Shown here in pieces: positions 29,580 to 39,280 of a stretch of 64,000 nt of DNA; position 1 is the first letter of the stretch, and each line of letters starts with the position of its first letter. The notes under the pieces were generated by a model. That model made no database searches. It worked only from the letters and a program-made list of their open reading frames with translations, and was not told where the DNA came from. The stretch is from Thiomicrospira aerophila AL3 (lineage in GTDB: Bacteria; Pseudomonadota; Gammaproteobacteria; Thiomicrospirales; Thiomicrospiraceae), in assembly GCF_000227665.2 (NCBI RefSeq), contig NZ_CP007030.1:1054001-1118000 (forward strand), in the 5' to 3' direction. The position numbers and the translations under genes are program-made.

Positions 29580-30536
29580 TTACATCCGTGTCGTTTCATA
29601 GTCGAGCGCACGTTCACGCATGGCTTGCAAATCAGTTTCCCGAATCATGCGACGCTCCATGTCATACATTCGACCTCGTAAACTTTGTGATACGCGCCGC
29701 GCAGTCAGGATCAGTTCATCCATGGCACGAGGCGCTTTGATATGCGTAGGTAACTGTAAAATGATCGCAATACCAGCGGTGCTCGCACCCTCTTCCCATT
29801 CGGCAGGAAACACCCCTGGTTCAAAAATATTGGCCACTCGCAACACGGTCTTATTATTGACTTTTTTAACAAAGATACCCGCTTCAGCGTTAAAGGTTAA
29901 GCCATTGGTTTTAAGCACTTGATCAATCGCCTTAATTGAGAACTCGTCGGCAATAGACAAAACAAGTATGGCAAAAGTTTCGGGCTCGCTATTATCAAGC
30001 GGCACTTCAAGTTGACTGGGCGCCTCAGCATAGTTATGACGACCGTCACGCACTTCTTTAGGGTAATAGGTATCATCAGCCGGGAACATATCATCGATTT
30101 CGATCACTTTGTGTTTAGGTCCATCTTGATTGTTTGCCAACTTAGCAGACTGATGGCCAAAAGCAGAAGCGGCTCTATCTTGCTCACGTTCCATTTCAGC
30201 TTCTAATTCGAGTTTAGCTTGCAAATAATCAAATGCATCAGCATCGTCACGACCCGATTGACCCGCTAGAGAAGAATGAGTGGATAAATCTTCATCTGCT
30301 TTGAAACTTGGAATTTTATCTTCAAACGTCGCTCTTGTGCTGGCTTGACTAGGCTGATTTTCAGTGGCTTTGCTTATACCCACCTTAGCAAACTGATTTT
30401 TAATATTGAAAGTCTTTTTTTGCTTAGGTTCCTGCTCAGTTTTAATATGACGGGAAGATCGTTTTTGACTGACAAAATAAATTGCCACCACCACGACTAG
30501 TGCAAAAGCCAATAATATCCACTGCATTTCATTCAT
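29580..30536 (-). CDS. zipA: Cell division protein ZipA
   Basis: ZipA tethers FtsZ polymers to the inner membrane. An N-terminal membrane anchor (residues 4-23, MQWILLAFALVVVVAIYFV) is followed by a charged linker of about 150 residues and the C-terminal FtsZ-binding domain beginning near FAILVLSIADEFSIKAIDQVL. The linker is shorter than some homologues. The ATG overlaps the smc stop by four bases (ATGA), so smc, zipA and ligA are likely co-transcribed. Confidence 0.93.
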   Translation of the reverse strand: MNEMQWILLAFALVVVVAIYFVSQKRSSRHIKTEQEPKQKKTFNIKNQFAKVGISKATENQPSQASTRATFEDKIPSFKADEDLSTHSSLAGQSGRDDADAFDYLQAKLELEAEMEREQDRAASAFGHQSAKLANNQDGPKHKVIEIDDMFPADDTYYPKEVRDGRHNYAEAPSQLEVPLDNSEPETFAILVLSIADEFSIKAIDQVLKTNGLTFNAEAGIFVKKVNNKTVLRVANIFEPGVFPAEWEEGASTAGIAIILQLPTHIKAPRAMDELILTARRVSQSLRGRMYDMERRMIRETDLQAMRERALDYETTRM

Positions 30537-33500
30537 GCGCCTTCATCTCCTATCATCTCAACGGCCTTTGCTAAATCGACACTTACGAGTCTTGACACAC
30601 CGGGTTCATTCATACTGACACCAAGCAATTGCTGTGCCATTGCCATGGTAGTCTTGTTATGGGTAATAATAATGAATTGTACCTTTTCTGATAGGCTTCT
30701 GACTAGCCCACAGAAGCGAATAACATTCGAATCATCTAATGGGGCATCGACTTCATCCAGTATACAGAAAGGCGCTGGACGCAATTGAAAAATGGCAAAG
30801 ATTAACGCCAGTGCTGTTAAGGTTTTCTCACCACCAGACAAAAGTTGAATTCGACTGTTGCGTTTTCCTGGTGGTTGCGCCATCACCGCAACCCCATCCT
30901 CTAACGGGTCGTCATGATGATTAAGCCAACTAAGTGTCGCTTTGCCACCTTTAAATAACTGCGGAAACAATTCGGCAAAACCTTGATTAACCTGATCAAA
31001 GCAACTTACTAACTGAGTACGACTTTGTTGGTCAAGTGCCGCCATAACTTGCTCAAGTTCGTTAATAGACTCGGCAATATCCTGGTAATTAGTCACTAAT
31101 TCTTCTAAACGTTCCGCCAACTGATCGCGCTCGTCAATGGCGGTCATATTGACATTACCCAACGCCTGTAACCGTTTTTTAGCATCACGTAATTGCGCTT
31201 CCAAGCCACTTAAGGAACAACCTTGCAGATCAGGTGGTTGATGTGCGCTTGGGAGCGCCAAACCCTCTTGCTGAATTTGTTCGGTCAGTTGTTGCAGTTG
31301 TTGTTGCTGATGGGCCAACTGCTGTTGCAGACTCTCAAGTTGATATTGTGCCGCTTGATGCGCCTGCTGGCATTGCTGCGCTTGTAATTCCGCTTGCTCT
31401 AACGTCTGTTCGGCTTGATTCACAGCCTGTTCAAGCTCCGCAAGATGTTCTACCATAGCCGCTAACTTGGCTTCTTGCTCTACTAATGCGTCTGAAGCTA
31501 CGTCAGGCAGAGCGTCTGAGTTGGGTTGCCATTGTTGTAAGCCCTGTTCGGCTTGTAAGCGTTGTTGTTGGTAATGTTGCTTTTGCAACAGCACTTGATC
31601 CAGCTGCTGTTGCTCGACCACACGTTGCGCTTGGTGTTGACTATATTGATTTTCAATGCGTTGCTGTTGCTGCACCAGCGGTAACTTGGCTTGCTCCAAC
31701 TGTGTCCATGCGGTTTGCGGTGCCTCTAAATCAGCCTGCGCTTGATCCAACTCGTCGTAACGCAGCTCTAATTCGGTATCGAGCTGGTCAAACTCCTGCT
31801 CGAGTGCCTCAAGCTGGTGTTGAGCTTGTACTAGCTGCGCTTGATAGCGTTGTTGTTGCAGCAGATTCGTGGCTTGGCGTGCCTGTTCTTTGGCATGCTG
31901 TTGCTCAAGCGTTTGTAATTGTTCGTTCCATACTGGCAGTTGTACTTGTAGGGTTTGCCAGGCCTGCTGCTGAAGCTGTAGCTTGGCCTCTTGTTGACTG
32001 AGTGCCTGCTGCGCTGTATCTTTGGCTTGCTCAAGTTGGGGGAGTTGTTGCTCAAGTCGCGCTATTTCATCAGCACGGGCTAAATAAATCGCGCCTTCAG
32101 TCTCACGTTGATCCTGATAAGGTGCTTGCCAAGCGTGAGGAAAATAAATCCGCCCCGCTTGATCAATAATCGCTTGATCAGCAGCAAGCTGAGCTAACTG
32201 CTGTTGCAAGGAGAGATGAAGATCACGCCGTAACAGGTTATTGGCCAAGGCGCGCAAGGCCAATGGAGCATGAATAACCTCGGCTAAACTGCCTGCCATC
32301 GGTTCATAGGTTTCTGTTGCGGGCGGCCAGAGCATAAAAGCAATAGTGGTTCGAGGCGGTTCTGCTGCATCTATCAGCTCAACAGGTGAACGATCAAATA
32401 CTAAGCCATGAATGCGCGGACCTAGCCAAGCCGTCACGGCCTCTTGCCAGGCTGACTCGACTTGCAGGCTCTCAATGAGCCATTGATAAGGCGTAACAAA
32501 CGCCTGCTGCTCGGGCTGATTGTCTAATTGCGATTGCGCCTTATTGCGCCAACTTTGTTGTAATGCTTGCAATGCATTATAGTGTGCCAGCTGAGTTTGC
32601 CAAGCCTGCTGCGCATCTTGCAGGGCTTGCTGACATTGTTTTTGATCTTCCAGCGCCTGCTGCACCGCCTGCGCTAATTGCGTTTGCTCCTGCTCAGCGT
32701 CCAGAATCCGCTGACGCAGAAGCGCCAGATTATTAAGCGTGTCCTGCTCACCCGTTGCTAAGGTCTGCAGCGCTGAATCCGTCTGGGTAGCGGCCTCTGC
32801 ATTAAGGGTATCCGTTAACCAGGCCTGCTGCTGTTTGGCTTGCTCGATTTGGCGCCAAAGACCTTGTTTCGTTGATTCGGCCTGTTGGCACTGTTGATTA
32901 AGGCGCTGATATCGGGTTTCAGCCTGCGTCTTAGCCAATACATACTGACTTTGTTGTGATTCAATGCTGGTAATTCGTTCGGTCAGTTCATCCAATAACT
33001 CCAATTGACTGTCCTGCTCTAAATTCAATTCATCAAGTTTTGCACGTAGCGAGGCTTCTGTTTGTGTCAGATCAATTAAGGCCGATTCCGCTTGCTGTTG
33101 CTGTTCGGTTAAATGCTTAAGCATTTGTTGTTGCTGTTGGCCTTGTTGCTGAGCAAACTCATGCTGTTGTTGCAGCCGACTCACTTCTTTATCAAGCTGA
33201 TGATAGGCTTGGGTGTGCGCCTGCCAGGCCTGCTGATTTGCTTGGCGTTGTTGTTTGGCGTTAATCCATGCAATTTGTGCCGCATCCCAGGCTTGTTTAG
33301 TTTCGCTAAACAATGCCTGTTGCGCACGTAATTCATCACCCAAATCTGCCAATTTAGTCAGGGTTTGATACCACTTAGTTTGATAGACTTGCCAGGTAAG
33401 CGTTTTTACCTGAGATTGAATATCTTGAAACGCTTGCGCTTGCTCAGCTTGGCGCACTAAATGTTGATGCTGATGCTGCAATTCTTCTTGCAGCAAGCTC

Positions 33501-34105
33501 AGTTGATTCAGATTATCTTGCGCTTTGTTTAACCGCGTTAAGGTTTCTTTACGCCGTTGTCGATAGCCTGCAATACCGGCTACCTCCTCAATATAATGGC
33601 GTAAATCTTCCGGTTTAGCTTCAATAATACGACTGATAGAACCTTGGCCAATTAAGGCATAACTACGTGGCCCAAGACCGGTGCCATTAAATAAATCCAA
33701 CACATCGCGCCGCCGACACGGCTGATTATTCAGATAATAGCGCGTACCGTCTTCACGATGATGAACCCGTTTTACTGAAATCTCAGTTAGCCGACCAAAC
33801 TGGCCTGCGAGCACATCTTGTTGGTCTGACGATTCAGCTAGCGCAGTATTATCAAATAGCAATTCAACACTGCATTGACTCACCGGCGCGCGTTGATCAC
33901 TGCCACTAAAAAGCACATCGTTCATCTCACCGCCACGCAACTCACGCGCAGAACTTTCGCCCATCACCCATCTAACCGCATCTAAACTATTGGATTTACC
34001 ACAACCATTTGGACCTACAATCGCCGTCAGCGCATGGGCCAACTGCAATTTGGTAGGCTCTACAAAGGATTTAAACCCGACAATTTTTATCTGTGATAAG
34101 CGCAT
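30533..34105 (-). CDS. smc: Chromosome partition protein SMC
   Basis: The SMC ATPase of the condensin complex. Walker A is GPNGCGKS at residues 31-38, followed by NSLDAVRWVMGES (consensus NVIDAVRW is slightly altered). The signature LSGGEKTLTALALIFAIFQ and Walker B FCILDEVDAPLDDSN are at the C-terminal head. Between them lie two very long coiled coils around a hinge near residue 580. The coils are extremely glutamine-rich (long QQQ runs), which also explains long shadow frames on the other strand. Three copies of CAGGCCTG occur in the coils. Confidence 0.97.
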   Translation of the reverse strand: MRLSQIKIVGFKSFVEPTKLQLAHALTAIVGPNGCGKSNSLDAVRWVMGESSARELRGGEMNDVLFSGSDQRAPVSQCSVELLFDNTALAESSDQQDVLAGQFGRLTEISVKRVHHREDGTRYYLNNQPCRRRDVLDLFNGTGLGPRSYALIGQGSISRIIEAKPEDLRHYIEEVAGIAGYRQRRKETLTRLNKAQDNLNQLSLLQEELQHQHQHLVRQAEQAQAFQDIQSQVKTLTWQVYQTKWYQTLTKLADLGDELRAQQALFSETKQAWDAAQIAWINAKQQRQANQQAWQAHTQAYHQLDKEVSRLQQQHEFAQQQGQQQQQMLKHLTEQQQQAESALIDLTQTEASLRAKLDELNLEQDSQLELLDELTERITSIESQQSQYVLAKTQAETRYQRLNQQCQQAESTKQGLWRQIEQAKQQQAWLTDTLNAEAATQTDSALQTLATGEQDTLNNLALLRQRILDAEQEQTQLAQAVQQALEDQKQCQQALQDAQQAWQTQLAHYNALQALQQSWRNKAQSQLDNQPEQQAFVTPYQWLIESLQVESAWQEAVTAWLGPRIHGLVFDRSPVELIDAAEPPRTTIAFMLWPPATETYEPMAGSLAEVIHAPLALRALANNLLRRDLHLSLQQQLAQLAADQAIIDQAGRIYFPHAWQAPYQDQRETEGAIYLARADEIARLEQQLPQLEQAKDTAQQALSQQEAKLQLQQQAWQTLQVQLPVWNEQLQTLEQQHAKEQARQATNLLQQQRYQAQLVQAQHQLEALEQEFDQLDTELELRYDELDQAQADLEAPQTAWTQLEQAKLPLVQQQQRIENQYSQHQAQRVVEQQQLDQVLLQKQHYQQQRLQAEQGLQQWQPNSDALPDVASDALVEQEAKLAAMVEHLAELEQAVNQAEQTLEQAELQAQQCQQAHQAAQYQLESLQQQLAHQQQQLQQLTEQIQQEGLALPSAHQPPDLQGCSLSGLEAQLRDAKKRLQALGNVNMTAIDERDQLAERLEELVTNYQDIAESINELEQVMAALDQQSRTQLVSCFDQVNQGFAELFPQLFKGGKATLSWLNHHDDPLEDGVAVMAQPPGKRNSRIQLLSGGEKTLTALALIFAIFQLRPAPFCILDEVDAPLDDSNVIRFCGLVRSLSEKVQFIIITHNKTTMAMAQQLLGVSMNEPGVSRLVSVDLAKAVEMIGDEGA

Positions 34106-34190
34106 GGACGATTCAATGAAATAGGCGTCATAAGATTAATATGAATGGGATTATAATAGGCTTTTATTTTTTGCACAGGTTTTTAAAACA

Positions 34191-35477
34191 GTGACCGGCA
34201 CCTCCGCATATATTTTAGGCTTAGATTTAGGTACGTCTGGCTTTAGAGCGCAACTGGTGTGCGAGGGCCAAAGTGTCTTCGCTGCCCATCAAGCTCGCAT
34301 CGATACCTATGCTAAACAACATAACTTTTTGCCTAGCGAGCAGTCTACCCAAGACTGGTTGCTGATGCTTGACGGTTTATTTGCGCAACTCAAAGACTTT
34401 CTTCCACAAGTCAAAGCAGTGATTGCCGATGCCACCTCAAGCACGGTTATCGGACTTGACAAGGATAAGCAAGTCATTGAACCGGCTATTATGTATAACG
34501 ATAACCGCGCGCAAGCTGAGGCCAAGTCCTATCGCAACTTACTGGCTGCGGATTCGCCAGCGCAAGGCGCGCAAGCCAGCTTAGCTAAAGCCCTGTGGTT
34601 ATTTAAACACACCGCCACTAAACACATCTGGCATCAACTCGATTGGCTCTATGCGCAATTCCTGGATCCACCGCTGCAATTTGCATACTCGGACGTAAAT
34701 ACGCAGCTGAAAATGGGCGTTGATCCTGTGAAGTTAAGCTGGCCGGATAGCGTGCAGGCCCTTGCTAAATGGCCGCTGCCCCGGATACGCCTGACTGGCT
34801 CACCGATTGGCACAGTGGGACAACAGGCTCGGCAACGCTGGGGATTGCCTGTAAGCTGCCAAGTCTATGCCGGTACCACCGACAGTATTGCCAGCTTTTT
34901 AGCGACACCAGCGGCAAGACCCGGTGATTTGGTCATTACGATGGGATCGACCCTGGCATTTAAACTACTGAGTTCCAAACCACTCGCATCGGCTAAACAT
35001 GGGCTTTATAGTCATCGGCTTGGCCAGGCCTGGTTAGTCGGCGGTGCCTCTAATGCCGGAGGCGCAATTTACCAAACGCGTTTTAATACCGAGCGTTTAA
35101 GCCAGTTGAGTCAACAATTAGTGGGGAGAGCTCAACCCGAACTCGCACGCTACCCCTTAACGCAAACCGGGGAACGTTTTCCTTTAGCGGATCCTCAACA
35201 CCCCGCCAGCCACTTTGATGATTTAACCGATGAGCAAGCATTTATTAGCATGACCGAAGGCTTGGTTGCACTTGAACAAGCCGCTTATGATCAACTTACT
35301 CGCATGGGGGCTAAGATTGAACGCATCTTTAGTATTGGCGGCGGCGTGCGTAACCAGGCCTGGCAAGCACGACGTCGTCAGCTGTTTGGTGATAGACTAG
35401 CGCCCTTGCCTGACCCAGATGCCTCCACCAACTCGGCGGCTTTTGGCGTCACCCGTTTAATCACCGAATCGTTTTAA
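34191..35477 (+). CDS. FGGY family carbohydrate kinase, D-ribulose kinase-like
   Basis: A sugar kinase of the FGGY family (ATP-dependent phosphorylation of a ketose or polyol). N-terminal GLDLGTSGFRAQ binds phosphate and the C-terminal half has AGTTDSIASFLA, TMGSTLAFK and FSIGGGVRNQAWQARR. The shape resembles the cyanobacterial/plant D-ribulose (formerly xylulose-like) kinases more than glycerol kinase, but the substrate is not proven. Start is GTG with AGG upstream. It diverges from smc over 85 bases and precedes hopJ. Confidence 0.8.
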   Translation: MTGTSAYILGLDLGTSGFRAQLVCEGQSVFAAHQARIDTYAKQHNFLPSEQSTQDWLLMLDGLFAQLKDFLPQVKAVIADATSSTVIGLDKDKQVIEPAIMYNDNRAQAEAKSYRNLLAADSPAQGAQASLAKALWLFKHTATKHIWHQLDWLYAQFLDPPLQFAYSDVNTQLKMGVDPVKLSWPDSVQALAKWPLPRIRLTGSPIGTVGQQARQRWGLPVSCQVYAGTTDSIASFLATPAARPGDLVITMGSTLAFKLLSSKPLASAKHGLYSHRLGQAWLVGGASNAGGAIYQTRFNTERLSQLSQQLVGRAQPELARYPLTQTGERFPLADPQHPASHFDDLTDEQAFISMTEGLVALEQAAYDQLTRMGAKIERIFSIGGGVRNQAWQARRRQLFGDRLAPLPDPDASTNSAAFGVTRLITESF

Positions 35478-35509
35478 TAGGAATCTTTTTAATACATTAG
35501 GAGACGAGT

Positions 35510-35866
35510 ATGTCTGCAATACGTACACCTTCAGCGTTAATCCAACAACTTAATCTTGGCCCTGTCACCTTTAGCGAGGTGATCGCCACCATTGAAGCAC
35601 ATTATCATTTCACCCCTACCGCATTTAGTAATGGTCAACAAACTAACGAAGCAGGACAAAACAATGGCTCTTGTAAGATTTTTGCTTTTGCCAAACTGCA
35701 TGGTTTAGATACGCAGGCTACCTTAAATGCGTTTGGTGATTTTTATACCCAAGACGTGCTTGGTCATCCTGATGCAACTGACCATCAAAACATTCGCCAA
35801 TTTATGCAACAAGGCTGGTCAGGTATTCGTTTTAATGGTAAAGCGTTGCAGGAGAAAGCTCAATAA
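35510..35866 (+). CDS. HopJ type III effector-family protein
   Basis: A 118-residue protein of the HopJ family, first noted as a Pseudomonas type III effector but widespread in bacteria without such systems. Motifs include VTFSEVIATIEAHYHFTPTAF, NEAGQNNGSCKIFAFAKL and DTQATLNAFGDFY. A strong GGAGACG ribosome-binding site precedes the ATG. No secretion system is nearby, so it is probably a cytoplasmic housekeeping protein of unknown function. Confidence 0.88.
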   Translation: MSAIRTPSALIQQLNLGPVTFSEVIATIEAHYHFTPTAFSNGQQTNEAGQNNGSCKIFAFAKLHGLDTQATLNAFGDFYTQDVLGHPDATDHQNIRQFMQQGWSGIRFNGKALQEKAQ

Positions 35867-35893
35867 AAAAGCCGTGACAAGCACGGCTTAAAA
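35865..35893 (-). terminator. Intrinsic terminator after ppiD
   Basis: A six-pair stem (GCCGTG at 35871-35876 with CACGGC at 35882-35887, loop of five bases) flanked on the minus strand by a run of six T. It lies in the convergent gap between hopJ and ppiD and should stop ppiD transcription. On the plus strand only a weak TT follows, so it is mainly a minus-strand terminator. Confidence 0.8.
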
Positions 35894-35914
35894 CTATGAA
35901 GCTAAAACGACTAA

Positions 35915-37807
35915 TTACCTTAGGGTAAGGTAATTAGATTTTTTATCAATCTTAGCTGTTAAACGCAAACTCGCCATTAGCGCTTCTACTTCAGCGGTTT
36001 GATAGGTTTCTTGCAAAATCAGTGCTAACTGATTACGCAAGGCAGCGTTATCAGCTTGTTCACTGCGCCCCAATTCATTCACCCTAACCAATACCGTATC
36101 ACCCGTCACCAATTGGACGCTATTCCAAGTAGGTTGCGCTGATGTAGGTTTGGCCGCTGAAAAAGCCGCTGCGGTAATTTGTGGCAGAATCTGTTGGTTT
36201 TCCCGCTCAATCCAACCTACTGGATGCCATTCGATGCCTTCGCCAATTAAAGTCTCAACCGCGACACCATCCTGTATTTGCGCCAACAAACTTGCTGCAC
36301 GTTCAGCAGAGCGACTGATACTATATTCGCGCACTAATTGACGCTCAATATCAGCACGTACTTCCTCTAAAGCTTGCAAACGCGCCGGTTGATGTTCGGC
36401 AATACGCACCACCACCGTCTGATTTGGACCCACTTCAATAGGTACTGAGTTCAAACGCTGTTGTAGAACATCATCAGAAAAAGCCGCTTCCATTACAGTA
36501 CGACGTGAGGTGACTTGTTCACGTCCGCCATCACGCGTGACCATCCGTGTGGTCGCAACAGGCAAATTCAATTGCTCGACAATTGGATCTAGGCTGTCAG
36601 GTTGCTCAAAAGCGATTTGAGTCATCTGCTCTAGTAACTCAAAATACACCCTCTCCGCTTGCTCTAGTCGTACCTGCTGCACGACCTCATCACGAATTTC
36701 GTCTAAACTTGGAAGTTGCATCGGTTTGATATCAGTGAGTTTAATGATATGGAACCCAAATTCAGTCTGTACTGGTTCACTGACGTCGCCAACAGCTAAA
36801 TCAAATACGGCCTGATCAAACGCCTCGACCATCATACCGGCTTCAAAAAAATCTAAATCACCACCTTGACGTGCCGAGCCTGGATCTTCAGAGTAGGTTT
36901 GCGCTAGTTCTGCAAAATCTTCACCTTCTGCGAGACGTTGTTGTAACTCAGCCAATTTAGCCAGGGTTTCATCGCCTCGGTCAGTTAATAGGATGTGACT
37001 TGCACGACGCTGCTCAGGCACGGCAAACAAACGCTGATTTAATTCAAAGAAATCCGCCACTTGACGATCAGTAACTTCAATATCCTTGGCAATCTCAGCT
37101 AAGGATAAGGTGACATAAGCTAGCGACACGCGCTCTAGCTGTAAATAGTCATCTTCATTAGCCGCATAGTACTGCGCAATTTGCTCGTCGGTAATTTCAG
37201 CTTCTTTATTAAACACACGATGATCAACACGGACATAATCCACATGACGTGTTTGCGTTTGAAGGTCTAAAAGAGCTTGCTTTTCAAAAGGAAACACGGG
37301 CGTCGAACTGGCCAATAAATTTTGAAATTGAGTTTCGAGCAGGAAGTTACGCTGGTCACGCTCAAAGGTCGCGGGCGTAAAGCCATTACGCGCTAACAGG
37401 TCTTGATATAAGCGCTGTGAAAAAACACCGTCTTCATAAAACACATCGGCACCCTGAATAACTGCAGCTAGCTGGGCATCAGAAATGACCACACGATTAT
37501 TTACCGCCCATTGACGAATCAACGAACTGGTAATCAAGCTATCCAGTACTTGTTCACGCAGCACTTCGTCATCAACCACTTGATCATACATATCACCAAA
37601 CTGCTGGCGAAGACGAACACGTTGTGTATTGTAGACCTGCATAAATTCTGTGGCACTGATACGCTCGTCATTCACTTCAGCGACCACTACAATCCGATCA
37701 CCTGTAGCATATTGGTCTATACCCCATAACGCAAAAGGTACAATCAACACACCTACAATTGCCCAGGCAATCCAACCCTGAACTTTTTCTCTTATTGCCA
37801 GTAACAT
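35915..37807 (-). CDS. ppiD: Periplasmic folding chaperone PpiD (SurA-like N domain and parvulin)
   Basis: A membrane-anchored periplasmic chaperone near the Sec translocon. The N-terminal anchor is at residues about 12-28 (WIAWAIVGVLIVPFALWG) followed by SurA-like helical segments (NDERISATEFMQVYN) and one parvulin domain (RASHILLTDR ... GDLDFFEAGMMVEAFDQAVF, QTEFGFHIIKL). Length of 630 residues equals E. coli PpiD (623). It is the only gene in its transcript up to the terminator and lies 36 bases downstream of the HAD phosphatase. Confidence 0.93.
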   Translation of the reverse strand: MLLAIREKVQGWIAWAIVGVLIVPFALWGIDQYATGDRIVVVAEVNDERISATEFMQVYNTQRVRLRQQFGDMYDQVVDDEVLREQVLDSLITSSLIRQWAVNNRVVISDAQLAAVIQGADVFYEDGVFSQRLYQDLLARNGFTPATFERDQRNFLLETQFQNLLASSTPVFPFEKQALLDLQTQTRHVDYVRVDHRVFNKEAEITDEQIAQYYAANEDDYLQLERVSLAYVTLSLAEIAKDIEVTDRQVADFFELNQRLFAVPEQRRASHILLTDRGDETLAKLAELQQRLAEGEDFAELAQTYSEDPGSARQGGDLDFFEAGMMVEAFDQAVFDLAVGDVSEPVQTEFGFHIIKLTDIKPMQLPSLDEIRDEVVQQVRLEQAERVYFELLEQMTQIAFEQPDSLDPIVEQLNLPVATTRMVTRDGGREQVTSRRTVMEAAFSDDVLQQRLNSVPIEVGPNQTVVVRIAEHQPARLQALEEVRADIERQLVREYSISRSAERAASLLAQIQDGVAVETLIGEGIEWHPVGWIERENQQILPQITAAAFSAAKPTSAQPTWNSVQLVTGDTVLVRVNELGRSEQADNAALRNQLALILQETYQTAEVEALMASLRLTAKIDKKSNYLTLR

Positions 37808-37843
37808 GCAAACTCCCTGTTGCCTTGTTAAAAATCGTTAAAT

Positions 37844-38623
37844 TTATGCTTGATGTAAATAGCGCAGTAGGCTGACATCAACATAAGTTGCATTCACATT
37901 CGATGAAACTTTACCCCCCAAGACCTTAAAGGGCTTTAAAGGCTCACCGAGTTGATCTAGCACCCAGGCGGCACCGGTAAAATCTTCGTGCGCGGTATAA
38001 TCGTTAATCGTAATAAGCGTTTTAAGCCGACTATCGAGTGCCGATTTCAGGCCATTGCGTGAATCTTCAAACGCCATTGCTTCACTCGGATTTATCTTCA
38101 TTTGCGCCATCGCCCAAATATAAATGTCGGGCGCAGGTTTTTTAGCTGGTACGATATCACCGGCAGCAATCACGTCAAACCATTTAATGGCATCGCGCCC
38201 AAGCGTGCTTTTTAACAAAGCGGTGACATTTTCTGGCGTGGTAGTGGTCACTATAGCTAGTCTAAGCCCCTCACTTAAGGCTTCATCTAGTAAACGCTCA
38301 ACTCCTGGACGTAAGGGAATTTTACCCTCAGCCATCAATTGCATGTAACGGTCGGTTTTGGCCAGGTGCAAGCCTTTAACAAATTTATCCAAATCTGCCG
38401 GGGCACGAAACTGCTTATTAAACTCAGCTAAATAAAACTTGATCCGTTCTTTACCGCCCGTTACTTTTAAAAGTTTGCCATATAAGGCTTCGTCCCAATT
38501 CCAATCCAAACCCGCATCACTAAAGGCTTGATTAAAAGCGACGCGATGCCCTTCTTTTTCTGTGTCGGCCAATGTGCCGTCAACATCAAATAACAGCGCC
38601 GATAAATTTGCAGTTGATGCCAT
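37844..38623 (-). CDS. cbbY: HAD family hydrolase, CbbY-like sugar-bisphosphate phosphatase
   Basis: A HAD phosphatase with the nucleophile motif LLFDVDGTLADTE, the second motif VTTTTPEN, the Lys in VPAKKPAPDIYIWA and the acidic motif AFEDSRNGLKSA. CbbY proteins in Calvin-cycle organisms remove xylulose-1,5-bisphosphate, a Rubisco inhibitor, and this protein has the CbbY cap layout. The ATG at 38623 has AAGAGGTG upstream; the frame open to 38656 adds no family sequence. No Rubisco gene is in the window, so the metabolic link is inferred. Confidence 0.85.
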   Translation of the reverse strand: MASTANLSALLFDVDGTLADTEKEGHRVAFNQAFSDAGLDWNWDEALYGKLLKVTGGKERIKFYLAEFNKQFRAPADLDKFVKGLHLAKTDRYMQLMAEGKIPLRPGVERLLDEALSEGLRLAIVTTTTPENVTALLKSTLGRDAIKWFDVIAAGDIVPAKKPAPDIYIWAMAQMKINPSEAMAFEDSRNGLKSALDSRLKTLITINDYTAHEDFTGAAWVLDQLGEPLKPFKVLGGKVSSNVNATYVDVSLLRYLHQA

Positions 38624-38732
38624 AAAACACCTCTTAAAATTAAATGCGCTAATCATAGCAAAATTAACGCATAAAAGCCCAAATTTACCAACAAATGCCC
38701 GGGAGTTAATTAATATTTCATCTTTTTATAAC

Positions 38733-38761
38733 TTGTGCAAACATTGTAAACCTGATATAAA
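38733..38761 (+). promoter_or_regulatory. Candidate promoter of dksA
   Basis: TTGTGC (38733-38738) and TATAAA (38756-38761) are separated by 17 bases, upstream of the dksA start at 38852 and within the 228-base divergent gap from cbbY. The -10 is a good match, the -35 a poor one. The AT-rich bases around it (38700-38730) could carry further control elements. Sequence match only. Confidence 0.5.
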
Positions 38762-38851
38762 TCCCGTTTAATTTTTAGGGATTAAGGCTTATTACCGACT
38801 TAATCCGCTCTTTACCGTCGCTTTTCCTTGTGTATTTAGGAGCGTTTTACT

Positions 38852-39280
38852 ATGGAACTTAACAATACCTTCATTGAAGATTATCCAGCATATGTAACTG
38901 AAGCAGGCGAAGACTATATGAGTCCGCGCATGAAGGAACATTTCAAACAAAAGCTCTTAGCTTGGAAAAAACAATTGATGGCTGAAGCGGAATCCACCGT
39001 AAGTCATTTACGCACAGATTCATCAACACCTGCTGATCCAAATGATCGCGCTACGCAGGAAGAAGAATTTGCATTAGAACTGCGCACCCGTGATCGTGAA
39101 CGTAAACTGATCGCTAAAATTGATCAGTCATTGAAAGACATCGAAACCGGTGACTATGGCTATTGCAAAATTAGCGGTGAGGAAATTGGTTTAGCGCGCA
39201 TGGAAGCCCGTCCAACCGCCACACTTACCGTTGAAATGAAGCGCCAACAAGAAATTCGTGAAAAACAAGGCGTTGCCTAA
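38852..39280 (+). CDS. dksA: RNA polymerase-binding transcription factor DksA, cysteine-poor
   Basis: DksA binds RNA polymerase through its secondary channel and, with ppGpp, turns off rRNA/tRNA promoters and activates biosynthetic ones. The coiled-coil tip (DPNDRATQEEEFALELRTRDR) and the C-terminal RMEARPTATL are conserved. Zinc-finger residues are not: of the four E. coli cysteines only the first remains (GYCKISGEEIG, then ATLTVEMK), so it probably does not bind zinc. Homologues lacking cysteines are known in alphaproteobacteria and some pseudomonads. It lies directly before gluQ, a conserved pair. Confidence 0.95.
   Translation: MELNNTFIEDYPAYVTEAGEDYMSPRMKEHFKQKLLAWKKQLMAEAESTVSHLRTDSSTPADPNDRATQEEEFALELRTRDRERKLIAKIDQSLKDIETGDYGYCKISGEEIGLARMEARPTATLTVEMKRQQEIREKQGVA

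Noticed and set aside
31234..32001. Long plus-strand frames opposite smc (74 and 171 residues)
   Set aside because: They are antisense shadows of the glutamine-rich SMC coils: CAA/CAG runs read backwards as Leu and Val codons leave few stops. No ribosome-binding site or family match.
34152..34157. Perfect TATAAT upstream of the FGGY kinase
   Set aside because: No acceptable -35 box lies 15-19 bases upstream (around 34129-34134), so a promoter was not called.
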